DNA of 64,000 nucleotides from Pseudoxanthomonas sp. J31 (GTDB lineage Bacteria > Pseudomonadota > Gammaproteobacteria > Xanthomonadales > Xanthomonadaceae), in assembly GCF_000510725.1 (NCBI RefSeq), contig NZ_AZNZ01000002.1:124001-188000 (forward strand), read 5' to 3'. Of the stretch, positions 30,129-38,368 are shown one piece after another. The notes below the pieces were generated by a model that worked only from the letters and a program-made list of their open reading frames with translations, did no database searches and was not told where the DNA came from. The position numbers were made by a program, and so were the translations under genes. Numbering within the stretch: the first letter of the stretch is position 1; every line of letters begins with the position of its first letter.

Positions 30129-30910
30129 TGGAAGCGGCCGTGTTCGCCCGTCCGCTGCAGGACCGCGCGGTGCGGCTGTTCGTCGTGCTGGCCGCGTTCT
30201 TCTGCGCCAACGCGGTGCTGGCCGAGTTCATCGGGGTCAAGATCTTCGCCCTGGAGGACACCCTCGGCCTGGCCCCGTTCGAATGGAACCTGTTCGGCCA
30301 GAGCGGCTCGCTGAGCTTCACCGCCGGCACCCTGCTGTGGCCGGTGGTGTTCGTGATGACCGACACCATCAACGAGTTCTTCGGCCGCCGCGGGGTGCGC
30401 TTCATTTCCTGGCTGGCGGCCGCGCTGATCGGCTACGGCTTCCTGTTCGCCTTCGCCGCGATCTGGCTGGCCCCGGCCGGCTGGTGGCGCGAGGCCGCGG
30501 TGGCCCAGGGCGTGCCGGACTACCAGGCCGCGTTCGCCGCGGTGTTCGGCCAGGGCCTGTGGACCATTGCCGGCTCGCTGACCGCGTTCATGGTCGGCCA
30601 GCTGATCGACGTGGCCGTGTTCCATCGCATCCGCCGCGCCACCGGCGAGCGCCACGTATGGCTGCGCGCCACCGGCTCGACCGCGGTCTCGCAGCTGGTG
30701 GACAGCTTCGTGGTGATCTGGATCGCCTTCGTGCTCGGCCCGCAGAAGTGGCCGACCTCGCTGTTCCTGGCGGTCAGCACCCTCAACTACGCCTACAAGA
30801 TGCTGGGCGCGATCGCCCTGATCCCGCTGCTGTACCTGATGCGGCGGGCGATCATCGCCTACCTGGGCGCCGAGCGCGCCCGCCAGCTGCGCGAGCAGGC
30901 GGCGGCCTGA
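30128..30910 (+). CDS. Queuosine precursor transporter (YhhQ/VUT family)
   Basis: The 260-residue integral membrane protein belongs to the DUF165 family, whose E. coli member YhhQ imports preQ0/preQ1 for tRNA queuosine. About six transmembrane helices are visible. Family features are [14 protein letters not shown] near the N-terminus, [18 protein letters not shown], and the [19 protein letters not shown] helix. It overlaps the DUF502 gene. The tRNA-guanine transglycosylase gene (tgt) lies 25 kb away in this window, consistent with queuosine use by this organism. Confidence 0.9.
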   Translation: MEAAVFARPLQDRAVRLFVVLAAFFCANAVLAEFIGVKIFALEDTLGLAPFEWNLFGQSGSLSFTAGTLLWPVVFVMTDTINEFFGRRGVRFISWLAAALIGYGFLFAFAAIWLAPAGWWREAAVAQGVPDYQAAFAAVFGQGLWTIAGSLTAFMVGQLIDVAVFHRIRRATGERHVWLRATGSTAVSQLVDSFVVIWIAFVLGPQKWPTSLFLAVSTLNYAYKMLGAIALIPLLYLMRRAIIAYLGAERARQLREQAAA

Positions 30911-30961
30911 CCCCCGCCTTCCGGCATATCCCGGGGCCGCCCCGGGCACGCTAGGCTGCAG

Positions 30962-30977
30962 CCAGTCCCTGGACTGG
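30962..30977. promoter_or_regulatory. Inverted repeat upstream of the serine hydrolase gene
   Basis: CCAGTCC and GGACTGG form perfect 7-bp arms around a 2-bp centre, 10 bp before the ATG of the serine hydrolase gene. A -10-like TAGGCT lies at 30952-30957. The position suits an operator or an mRNA hairpin covering the ribosome binding site. Confidence 0.35.
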
Positions 30978-30987
30978 AGCCGCGCCG

Positions 30988-32052
30988 ATGCTGCGACTGC
31001 TGCCCTTGCTGATGCTTGCCGGCACCCCGGCCGCGCAGGACGTGCACGACGTGCCGGAGCAGGTGCAGGCGCTGCTGCGCGACTACCAGGGCCAGGTGCC
31101 CGGCGCCTCGGTGCTGGTGCTGCGCGACGGCGAGCCGCTGCTGCGCGCCGCCTGGGGCATGGCCGACCTGGAGGCCGGGGTGCCGGCCACCCCGCGCAGC
31201 TGCTACCGCCTGGCCTCGCTGACCAAGCAGTTCACCGCCGCGGCGATCCTGCTGCTGGCCCAGGACGGGCGGCTGTCGCTGCACGATCCGGCCAGGCGCT
31301 GGCTGCCCTCGCTGCCGCCGGCGGCCGCGGCGGTCACCCTGCACCACCTGCTGTCGCACACCTCCGGCCTGGTCGACTACGAGGACGTGCTGCCGGCGGG
31401 CCTCGACCGCCAGGTGCACGACGCCGACGTGCTGGCCATCCTCGAAGGCCAGGACCGCACCTACTTCCCGCCCGGCAGCGCCTACCGCTACAGCAACAGC
31501 GGCTACGCCCTGCTGGCGCTGGTGGTCGAGCGCGCCTCGGGGCAGGACTTCCCGGCGTTCCTGCGCGAACGCATCTTCGCGCCGCTGGGCATGGCCACCG
31601 CCGTGGCCCATCGCGAAGGCCACGACACCGTCGCCCACCGCGCCTGGGGCTACAGCCAGGCCGGCGGCGCCTGGGTGCGCACCGACCAGAGCCCGACCAG
31701 CGCGGTGCTGGGCGACGGCGGCATCTACGCCTCGGTCGACGACCTGGCGCGCTGGGAGGCGGCGCTGCACGACGACCGCCTGCTGCGCCAGCCCTGGCGC
31801 GGGCTGATGTTCGCCCCGCACACGGCCACCGACGAGCCCGACGTGCCGCACTACGGCTATGGCTGGCGCCTCAACGGCGACAGCACCTGGCACAGCGGCG
31901 AGAGCATCGGCTTCCGCAACGCCATCGTGCGCTGGCCGCGGCAGCGCCTGGCGGTGGTCGTGCTGAGCAACCGCGACGAACCCGGCCCCTATCCGCTGGC
32001 GCTGGCCCTGGGCCGCCTGTACGGCGCGCCCGCGGCCGGCGCCGGGCCCTGA
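30988..32052 (+). CDS. Beta-lactamase-fold serine hydrolase (class C/esterase type), exported
   Basis: The 354-residue protein has a short signal-like hydrophobic start (MLRLLPLLMLAGTPAAQ) and the class C beta-lactamase/D-peptidase/esterase fold. Catalytic motifs are S77-LTK80 (SxxK), Y168-S169-N170 (YxN) and H302-S303-G304 (HxG in place of KTG). This combination is usual for family VIII esterases and D-aminopeptidase-like proteins, so true beta-lactamase activity is unlikely but not excluded. It lies 93 bp upstream of an ABC ATPase and a permease-peptidase, on the same strand. Confidence 0.88.
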   Translation: MLRLLPLLMLAGTPAAQDVHDVPEQVQALLRDYQGQVPGASVLVLRDGEPLLRAAWGMADLEAGVPATPRSCYRLASLTKQFTAAAILLLAQDGRLSLHDPARRWLPSLPPAAAAVTLHHLLSHTSGLVDYEDVLPAGLDRQVHDADVLAILEGQDRTYFPPGSAYRYSNSGYALLALVVERASGQDFPAFLRERIFAPLGMATAVAHREGHDTVAHRAWGYSQAGGAWVRTDQSPTSAVLGDGGIYASVDDLARWEAALHDDRLLRQPWRGLMFAPHTATDEPDVPHYGYGWRLNGDSTWHSGESIGFRNAIVRWPRQRLAVVVLSNRDEPGPYPLALALGRLYGAPAAGAGP

Positions 32053-32145
32053 CTCGGATTTTCCCGCCCCCGGCACCCGCCATCCGCCGATGGCGCCGCC
32101 GGCCGACCGGTCCGCATCATCCAGGAGTTCCAACGGAGGAGACGA

Positions 32146-33042
32146 ATGCTGCAGATCCGCTCGCTGTCCAAGACCTACGCCAACGGCGTACAGGCACTGA
32201 AGGACGTGTCGCTGGACATCCCCAGGGGCATGTTCGGCCTGCTGGGCCCCAACGGCGCCGGCAAATCCACCCTGATGCGCACCATCGCCACCCTGCAGGA
32301 GCCGGACAGCGGCAGCATCACCCTCGACGGCCTGGACGTGCTCGCCAACAAGGAACAGGCGCGCAAGCGCCTGGGCTACCTGCCGCAGGACTTCGGCGTG
32401 TACCCGAAGGTCTCGGCCGAGGCGATGCTGGACCACTTCGCCGTGCTCAAGGGCGTGACCGCGCGCGGCGAGCGCAGGGAGCTGGTGCAGGCGCTGCTGC
32501 AGCAGGTCAACCTGTGGAACGTGCGCAAGCGCAAGCTCGGCACCTTCTCCGGCGGCATGCGCCAGCGCTTCGGCATCGCCCAGGCGCTGATCGGCCAACC
32601 CTCGCTGGTGATCGTCGACGAACCCACCGCCGGCCTGGACCCGGAGGAGCGCAACCGCTTCCTCAACCTGCTGGCGGAGATCGGCGAGAACACGGTGGTG
32701 ATCCTGTCCACCCACATCGTCGAGGACGTGACCGACCTGTGCCCGCGCATGGCCATCATCGCCGCCGGCCAGGTACGCCTGGCCGGCGAGCCGCGCGAGG
32801 CGATCCGTTCGCTGGAAGGCCGGATCTGGCGCAAGCGGGTGGAGAAGGAGGAGCTGGACCGCCTGGTGCACGAGCACGCGGTGCTGTCCTCGCGCCTGGT
32901 CGCCGGCAAGCCGGTGGTGCACGTGCTCGCCGACAGCGACCCCGGCGACGGCTTCGCCGCGGTCCCGGCCAGCCTGGAAGACGTCTACTTCGGCGAGCTG
33001 CGCCAGGTCGCGCTGGCTTCCGCCCCGGCAAAGGCGGCCTGA
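32146..33042 (+). CDS. ABC transporter ATP-binding protein
   Basis: The 298-residue protein is a complete ABC ATPase: Walker A GPNGAGKST (34-42), signature FSGGMRQR, Walker B LVIVDEPTAGLDP and the switch region LSTHIVEDV. GGAGGAGACGA precedes the ATG. About 60 residues follow the nucleotide-binding domain, ending in the ABC-2-type C-terminal extension SLEDVYFGELRQ. It lies 3 bp before a permease fused to a peptidase, so the two surely form one transporter. The substrate is unknown. Confidence 0.93.
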   Translation: MLQIRSLSKTYANGVQALKDVSLDIPRGMFGLLGPNGAGKSTLMRTIATLQEPDSGSITLDGLDVLANKEQARKRLGYLPQDFGVYPKVSAEAMLDHFAVLKGVTARGERRELVQALLQQVNLWNVRKRKLGTFSGGMRQRFGIAQALIGQPSLVIVDEPTAGLDPEERNRFLNLLAEIGENTVVILSTHIVEDVTDLCPRMAIIAAGQVRLAGEPREAIRSLEGRIWRKRVEKEELDRLVHEHAVLSSRLVAGKPVVHVLADSDPGDGFAAVPASLEDVYFGELRQVALASAPAKAA

Positions 33043-33045
33043 GCC

Positions 33046-36000
33046 ATGTTGCGCCACATCCTGTCCTTCGAAGGGCGCCTGCTGCTGCGCAACGGCGTGT
33101 TCTGGATCGTGCTTGCGGTGTTCGGCCTGTTCGGCTTCGCCAGCATGGCCTCGGACAACGTCAGCTTCGGCGGCGGCGTCGGCAACATCATGCGCAACGC
33201 GCCGGCGGTGGTGGTCAGCCTGCTGTGCGCCTTCAGCGTGCTGAGCGTGCTACTGTCGACCATCTTCGTGGCCGGCATCGCCCTGCGCGACTTCGAGCAG
33301 CGCACCGCGGAGCTGTTCTTCGCCACCCCTCTGCGCAAGCGCGACTACCTGCTCGGCCGCTTCGGCGGTGGTTTCCTCGCCAGCCTGGCGATCATGCTGG
33401 TCATCGCCTTCGGGCTTTGGCTGGGCAGCCTGATGCCGTGGCTGGACCCGGAGCGCCTCGGCCCCACGCCCTGGTCCGCCTACGCCTGGGCGTTCGCGGT
33501 GCTGGTGGTGCCCAACCTGCTGTTCCTGTCGGCGCTGCTGTTCCTGCTGGCCACGCTGACCCGCTCGATGCTCTACACCTACATCGGCGCGATCGCCTTC
33601 ATCGTGCTGTGGACGGTCTCCAGCTCGCTGACCTCGGACCTGGACACGCGCTGGATCGCGGCGCTGGTCGATCCGTCCGGCGGCGCGGCCGTGGACGAGC
33701 ACATCCGCTACTGGTCCAGCGCCCAGTACAACACCCAGCTGCCGCAGCTGGGCGGCCTGCTGCTGGGCAACCGCCTCCTGTGGCTGGGCGTGAGCGCGCT
33801 GCTGCTGGCTGCCGCCTTCCGCCTGTTCCGCGCCGACCGCGAAGGCCTGGTCCTGCGCCGACGCAAGGGCGCGGCCGCGGCTGCGACGGCGCCGGCCGCG
33901 CTGCCGCCGCTGGCCGGCAGCGCCCGCCTGCGCCTGCCGGCCGTGGGCCTGCGCGAGGGCCTGGCCGCGCGCTGGACCCAGTACCGCAGGCTGGCCGCGT
34001 TCGACCTGCGCGCCTCGCTGCTGGGCGCGCCGTTCCTGGTCATGCTGCTGCTGGGCCTGCTGGTGATCCTGGTCGCCCTGATGTTCGGCGACAACATCTA
34101 CGGCACCGAGCTGTACCCGGTGACCCGGCAGATGCTCGGCACCATCCGCGCCAGCATGAGCCTGTTCCTGGTCGTCGTGGTGACGTTCTACGCCGGCGAG
34201 CTGGTCTGGCGCGAACGCGGCGCGCGCGTGGCCGAGGCCACCGATGCCTACGCCCTGCCCGACTGGATCCCGCTGGCCTCGAAGCTGACGGCGCTGGCCG
34301 GTCTGGTGCTGGCCATGTACCTGGGCGGCGCGCTGTTCACCCTCGCCTGGCAGCTGGGCCACGGCTTCACCGCGATCGAGCCGCTGCTGTACCTGAAGGG
34401 CATCGCCCTGGACGCCCTCGGCTTCATGCTGATGGCGGCGCTGGCGGTGTTCCTGCAGGCGGTGTCGGGCAACAAGTTCATCGGCTACCTGCTGATGATC
34501 GTGTTCCTGGTCGCGCAGGCGGCGAAGGGCATGCTGCACTTCGACCACCTGCTGTACAGCTACAACGCCACCACCCCGCTGCCGTATTCGGACATGAACG
34601 GCTACGGCCACTTCCTGGGCGCGCACCTGACCGTGCGTGCCTACTGGGCCGCCCTGGCCGTGGCCCTGCTGGCCGTGGCCCTGCTGTTCTGGCCGCGCGG
34701 CACCTCGCTGCACTGGCGCGACCGCCTGCGCCAGGCGCGGGCGCGGCTGCGCGCGCCGGTGGCGGCCACCCTGGCGGCCTCGCTGCTGGCCTTCGCCGGG
34801 CTCGGCGGCTGGATCTTCTACAACACCAACATCCGCAACGAGTACGTGCCCGGCGACCTGGCCAAGGAGCGCGCGGCCGACTACGAGAAGCGCTACCGCC
34901 AGTACAAGGACCTGCCGCAGCCGCGCATCGCCTCGATCCGCGCCGACGTGGACATCTTCCCGGAGGAGCGGCGGCTGCAGATCCGCGGCCACTACCGCCT
35001 GGAGAACCGCGGCGACGCCCCGATCCGCGACCTGCACGTGCGCCTGTCCCCGGACTACGAGGTGCGGCGCATGGAATTCGGCCCGCACACCGTGGTCGAT
35101 GCCGACAAGGTGCACGGCTACACCATCTACCGCCTGGAGACCCCGCTGGCGCCGGGTGCGGCGATGGACTTCGAGTACGAGATCGCCGCGCACCCGAACG
35201 GCTTCACCGTCGGCGGCACCGATACCCAGCTCGTGTACAACGGTTCGTTCTTCAACAACTACGCCGTGCTGCCGCAGTTCGGCTACAGCGAGCGCGCGCA
35301 GCTGCAGGACCGCAACGACCGCCGCAAGCACGGCCTGCCCGAGCTGCCGCGGATGAACCCGATCGACGACCCGGCCGGGCGCAACGCCAACTACCTGACC
35401 ACCAACGGCGACTGGGTGGACTTCGAGACCGTGGTGTCCACCAGTTCGGGCCAGGTCGCGCTGGCCCCGGGCTACCTGCAGCGCGAGTGGGAGGAGAACG
35501 GGCGCCGCTACTACCACTACAAGTCAGAGGCGCGGGTGCTGCCGTTCTTCTCCTGGCTGTCGGCCGACTGGAAGGTGGCGCGCGACCGCTGGAACGACGT
35601 GGCGATCGAGGTCTACCACCACCCGACCCACGCCTGGAACGTGCCGCGGATGATCGACGCGACCAAGAAGTCGCTGGACTACTTCAGCCGCAACTTCTCG
35701 CCCTACCAGTTCCGCCAGTTCCGGATCCTGGAATTCCCGGGCTACCAGACCTTCGCCCAGGCCTTCGCCGGCACCATCCCGTACTCGGAGTCGATCGGCT
35801 TCATCGCCGACCTGCGCGATCCGGACGCCATCGACTACGTGTTCTACGTGACCGCGCACGAGGCCGCGCACCAGTGGTGGGCGCACCAGGTCATCGGCGC
35901 CGACGTGCAGGGCGCGACCATGCTGTCGGAGTCGCTGGCGCAGTACTCGGCGCTGATGGTGATGGAGAAGGAGTACGGGCCGCGGCAGATGCGCCGCTTC

Positions 36001-36648
36001 CTCCGGTACGAGCTGGACCGCTACCTGGGGAATCGCGCGGCCGAGCGCGTCCAGGAACTGCCGCTGGCGCTCAACGAGAACCAGCAGTACATCCACTACC
36101 GCAAGGGCTCGGTGGTGTTCTACGCCCTGCGCGACGCGATCGGCGAGGAGCGGCTCAACGCGATCCTGGCCGAGTTCCTGCGGCAGTGGGCGTTCAAGGG
36201 CCCGCCCTACCCCACCACCCGCGACTTCCTCGACCTGCTTTACGCGCGCACCGAACCGGAGCACCACCCGTTCATCCGGGACCTGTTCGAGCGGATCGTG
36301 TTCTGGAACCACCGCGCCACCGTGGCCGAGGCGCGCAAGCGCGAGGACGGCAAGTACGCGGTGACCCTCACCGTGCAGGCGGAGAAGGTCTCCACCGACG
36401 GCAAGGGCAAGGAAACCCAGGAACCGGTGGACGTGATGGTCGACATCGGCGTGTTCGCCCGTCCGCCGGACGGCAGCGAGGCCGACGAGAAGGTGCTGTA
36501 CCTGGCCAAGCACCGCCTCACCCAGGCGGAAACCACGCTGGAGCTGGTGGTCGACGAACTGCCCTACGAGGCCGGCGTGGACCCGTACAACAAGCTGATC
36601 GACCGCGCTTCCGGCGACAACCGCAAGAAGGTCACCGTGGTGCAGTGA
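33046..36648 (+). CDS. ABC-2 permease fused to an M1-type metallopeptidase domain
   Basis: A 1200-residue fusion. Residues 1-~595 form an ABC-2-like permease with about a dozen hydrophobic segments, including FVAGIALRDFEQRTAELFF. After the last helix (~570-595) comes a periplasmic M1 (gluzincin) domain. It has H938-E-A-A-H942, E962 as likely third zinc ligand and Y1018 in YRKGS as likely catalytic tyrosine. Nineteen residues separate H942 and E962, one more than in canonical M1 enzymes. The GAMEN exopeptidase loop is replaced by GTIPYSE (909-915). Similar fusions occur in other Xanthomonadaceae and Bacteroidetes, but their role is unknown. Activity and substrate cannot be deduced. Confidence 0.9.
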   Translation: MLRHILSFEGRLLLRNGVFWIVLAVFGLFGFASMASDNVSFGGGVGNIMRNAPAVVVSLLCAFSVLSVLLSTIFVAGIALRDFEQRTAELFFATPLRKRDYLLGRFGGGFLASLAIMLVIAFGLWLGSLMPWLDPERLGPTPWSAYAWAFAVLVVPNLLFLSALLFLLATLTRSMLYTYIGAIAFIVLWTVSSSLTSDLDTRWIAALVDPSGGAAVDEHIRYWSSAQYNTQLPQLGGLLLGNRLLWLGVSALLLAAAFRLFRADREGLVLRRRKGAAAAATAPAALPPLAGSARLRLPAVGLREGLAARWTQYRRLAAFDLRASLLGAPFLVMLLLGLLVILVALMFGDNIYGTELYPVTRQMLGTIRASMSLFLVVVVTFYAGELVWRERGARVAEATDAYALPDWIPLASKLTALAGLVLAMYLGGALFTLAWQLGHGFTAIEPLLYLKGIALDALGFMLMAALAVFLQAVSGNKFIGYLLMIVFLVAQAAKGMLHFDHLLYSYNATTPLPYSDMNGYGHFLGAHLTVRAYWAALAVALLAVALLFWPRGTSLHWRDRLRQARARLRAPVAATLAASLLAFAGLGGWIFYNTNIRNEYVPGDLAKERAADYEKRYRQYKDLPQPRIASIRADVDIFPEERRLQIRGHYRLENRGDAPIRDLHVRLSPDYEVRRMEFGPHTVVDADKVHGYTIYRLETPLAPGAAMDFEYEIAAHPNGFTVGGTDTQLVYNGSFFNNYAVLPQFGYSERAQLQDRNDRRKHGLPELPRMNPIDDPAGRNANYLTTNGDWVDFETVVSTSSGQVALAPGYLQREWEENGRRYYHYKSEARVLPFFSWLSADWKVARDRWNDVAIEVYHHPTHAWNVPRMIDATKKSLDYFSRNFSPYQFRQFRILEFPGYQTFAQAFAGTIPYSESIGFIADLRDPDAIDYVFYVTAHEAAHQWWAHQVIGADVQGATMLSESLAQYSALMVMEKEYGPRQMRRFLRYELDRYLGNRAAERVQELPLALNENQQYIHYRKGSVVFYALRDAIGEERLNAILAEFLRQWAFKGPPYPTTRDFLDLLYARTEPEHHPFIRDLFERIVFWNHRATVAEARKREDGKYAVTLTVQAEKVSTDGKGKETQEPVDVMVDIGVFARPPDGSEADEKVLYLAKHRLTQAETTLELVVDELPYEAGVDPYNKLIDRASGDNRKKVTVVQ

Positions 36649-36653
36649 GCCAA

Positions 36654-36687
36654 GGTTCCCGGCCCCGCATGGCGCGGGGCCGGAACC
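36654..36687. terminator. Hairpin between convergent permease-peptidase and FAD-enzyme genes
   Basis: A long stem with one bulge (GGTTCCCGGCCCCGC with GCGGGGCCGGAACC) starts 6 bp past the plus-strand stop and 44 bp before the minus-strand stop. There is no T-run on either side, so termination would depend on other factors. Confidence 0.45.
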
Positions 36688-36730
36688 CATCCGGCTTGCG
36701 CGGCCCGCCTGCCGCGCGGCGGGCGCCGCC

Positions 36731-38332
36731 TCAGCGCAGGTCGCCGATCACCACCTGGGCGGCGTTGTGGCCCGGCGCGCCGGTCACGCCGCCGCCGGGA
36801 TGGGTGCCGGAGCCGCACAGGTACAGGCCCGGGATGGCCCCGCGGTAGCGCGCCTGGCCCAGCATCGGCCGCGCCGAGAACAGCTGGTTGAGGCTCAGCG
36901 CACCATGGAAGATGTCGCCGCCGACCAGGCCGAACTCGCGTTCCAGGTCCAGCGGCGAAAGTACCTGCCGGCCCAGCACCGAGGCGGCGAAGCCCGGCGC
37001 GTAGCGGTCCACGGTGGCGATCATCAGGTCGGCCACTTCGTCGCGGTGGTCGTCCCAGCTGCGGCCGCCGGGAAGTTCCGGCGCCACGTGCTGGCAGAAC
37101 AGGCTGGCCACGTGCATTCCCGGCGGCGCCAGCGAATCGTCCAGGCTCGAGGGCACCAGCATCTCGACGATGGGCTCGCGCGACCAGCCGTGCTCGCGGG
37201 CGTCGCGCCAGGCGCGGTCCATGTAGTCCAGGCTGGGCGCCAGGATGATGCCGGCGGTCAGGTGCTCGCCCTCTCCCGGCAACGCAAGGAAGTCGGGGGC
37301 CCGCGACAGCGCCACGTTCATGCGGAACGTGCCTGAGCCGCAGCGCCAGTTGCGCATGCGCTCGGCGGTGGCCGGCGGTACCGCGCCGGCCGGCAGCAGG
37401 CGCTGGTACAGCAGCTTCGGGTTGACGTTGGCCACCACCGCGCGGGCGCGCAAGGTCTCGCCCGCCGCGGTGACCACGCCGGTGGCGCGCCCGCCCTCGA
37501 CCAGGATCCGCTCCACGCCCTGGCCGGTGTGGATTTCCGCGCCGGCCGCCTCGGCCGCGCGCGCCATCGCCCGGGTGATGGCGCCCATGCCACCGATGGC
37601 GTGGCCCCAGGCGCCCTTGACCCCGTTGGCCTGGCCGAACACGTGGTGCAGCAGCACGTAGGCGGTGCCCGGGGCGTACGGGCTGGCGTAGTTGCCGACG
37701 ATGCCGTCGAAGCCGAGCAGGGCCTTGATCGGCCCGCTCTCGAACCAGCGGTCCAGGTATTCGGCGGCGGAAATGGTGAACAGGTCCAGCAGGTCCTGGC
37801 GCAGCGCCGGCTCCAGCGCATGCAACTGCCGGCCCAGCCGTGCGGTGCGCAGCAGCTCCGGCAGCGCCTGCAGCCAGCCACCGTCGGTGACGTTGGGCGG
37901 CGGCTGCAGCGCCAGCGCGCGCAGCACGTCGGCCATCGCCTCCAGCCGCGCCTCGTAGGCCGGCAATGCCTCGGCGTCGTGGCGGGAGAACTTCGCGACC
38001 TCTTCGGCCGTGCGCCCGCCGCCGGTGAGCAGGTAGCGGCCGTCGGGCAGCGGCAGGAAGTTGTTGCGCCGGCGCAGGACGATGCGCAGGCCGTGGCCGT
38101 GCAGGTCCAGGTCCTCGATCACCTTCGGCTGCAGCAGCGAGACCGTGTACGAGGCCACCGAGTTGCGGAAGCCGGGATGGAACTCCTCGGTGACCGCCGC
38201 GCCGCCGACCACGCCGCGGCGCTCGAGCACGGTCACCTTCAGCCCGGCCCGGGCCAGGTAGGCGGCGCAGACCAGGCCGTTGTGGCCGCCGCCGACCAGG
38301 AGCACGTCACGCCGCGCGTCTTCGTTCCGCAT
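36731..38332 (-). CDS. FAD-dependent oxidoreductase, phytoene desaturase/PYROXD2-like
   Basis: The 533-residue protein is a member of the amine-oxidase/phytoene-desaturase superfamily. The N-terminal dinucleotide-binding motif VLLVGGGHNGLVCAAYLARA (10-29) and the C-terminal FAD loop YLCGSGTHPGGGVTGAPGHN are diagnostic. It resembles PYROXD2-type proteins more than carotenoid enzymes, and no carotenoid genes are nearby. I prefer the ATG at 38330-38332 (MRNEDARRDV); TATACC lies 7 bp upstream, so the mRNA may be leaderless. A GTG eight codons earlier is the alternative. Substrate unknown. Confidence 0.85.
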   Translation of the reverse strand: MRNEDARRDVLLVGGGHNGLVCAAYLARAGLKVTVLERRGVVGGAAVTEEFHPGFRNSVASYTVSLLQPKVIEDLDLHGHGLRIVLRRRNNFLPLPDGRYLLTGGGRTAEEVAKFSRHDAEALPAYEARLEAMADVLRALALQPPPNVTDGGWLQALPELLRTARLGRQLHALEPALRQDLLDLFTISAAEYLDRWFESGPIKALLGFDGIVGNYASPYAPGTAYVLLHHVFGQANGVKGAWGHAIGGMGAITRAMARAAEAAGAEIHTGQGVERILVEGGRATGVVTAAGETLRARAVVANVNPKLLYQRLLPAGAVPPATAERMRNWRCGSGTFRMNVALSRAPDFLALPGEGEHLTAGIILAPSLDYMDRAWRDAREHGWSREPIVEMLVPSSLDDSLAPPGMHVASLFCQHVAPELPGGRSWDDHRDEVADLMIATVDRYAPGFAASVLGRQVLSPLDLEREFGLVGGDIFHGALSLNQLFSARPMLGQARYRGAIPGLYLCGSGTHPGGGVTGAPGHNAAQVVIGDLR

Positions 38333-38368
38333 GCGCGCAGGTATACCACCGGCCACCGGAGCCGCGCC

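Noticed and set aside
30988-32052. True class C beta-lactamase controlled by creBC
   Set aside because: The third motif is HSG rather than KTG and no cre-tag is visible upstream, so an esterase or peptidase-like hydrolase is more likely.
32514-36848. A 1444-codon plus-strand frame overlapping the ABC ATPase and permease genes
   Set aside because: Composition is Arg/Ala/Gly/Pro with no motifs; the true genes in another frame have intact Walker and HExxH motifs.
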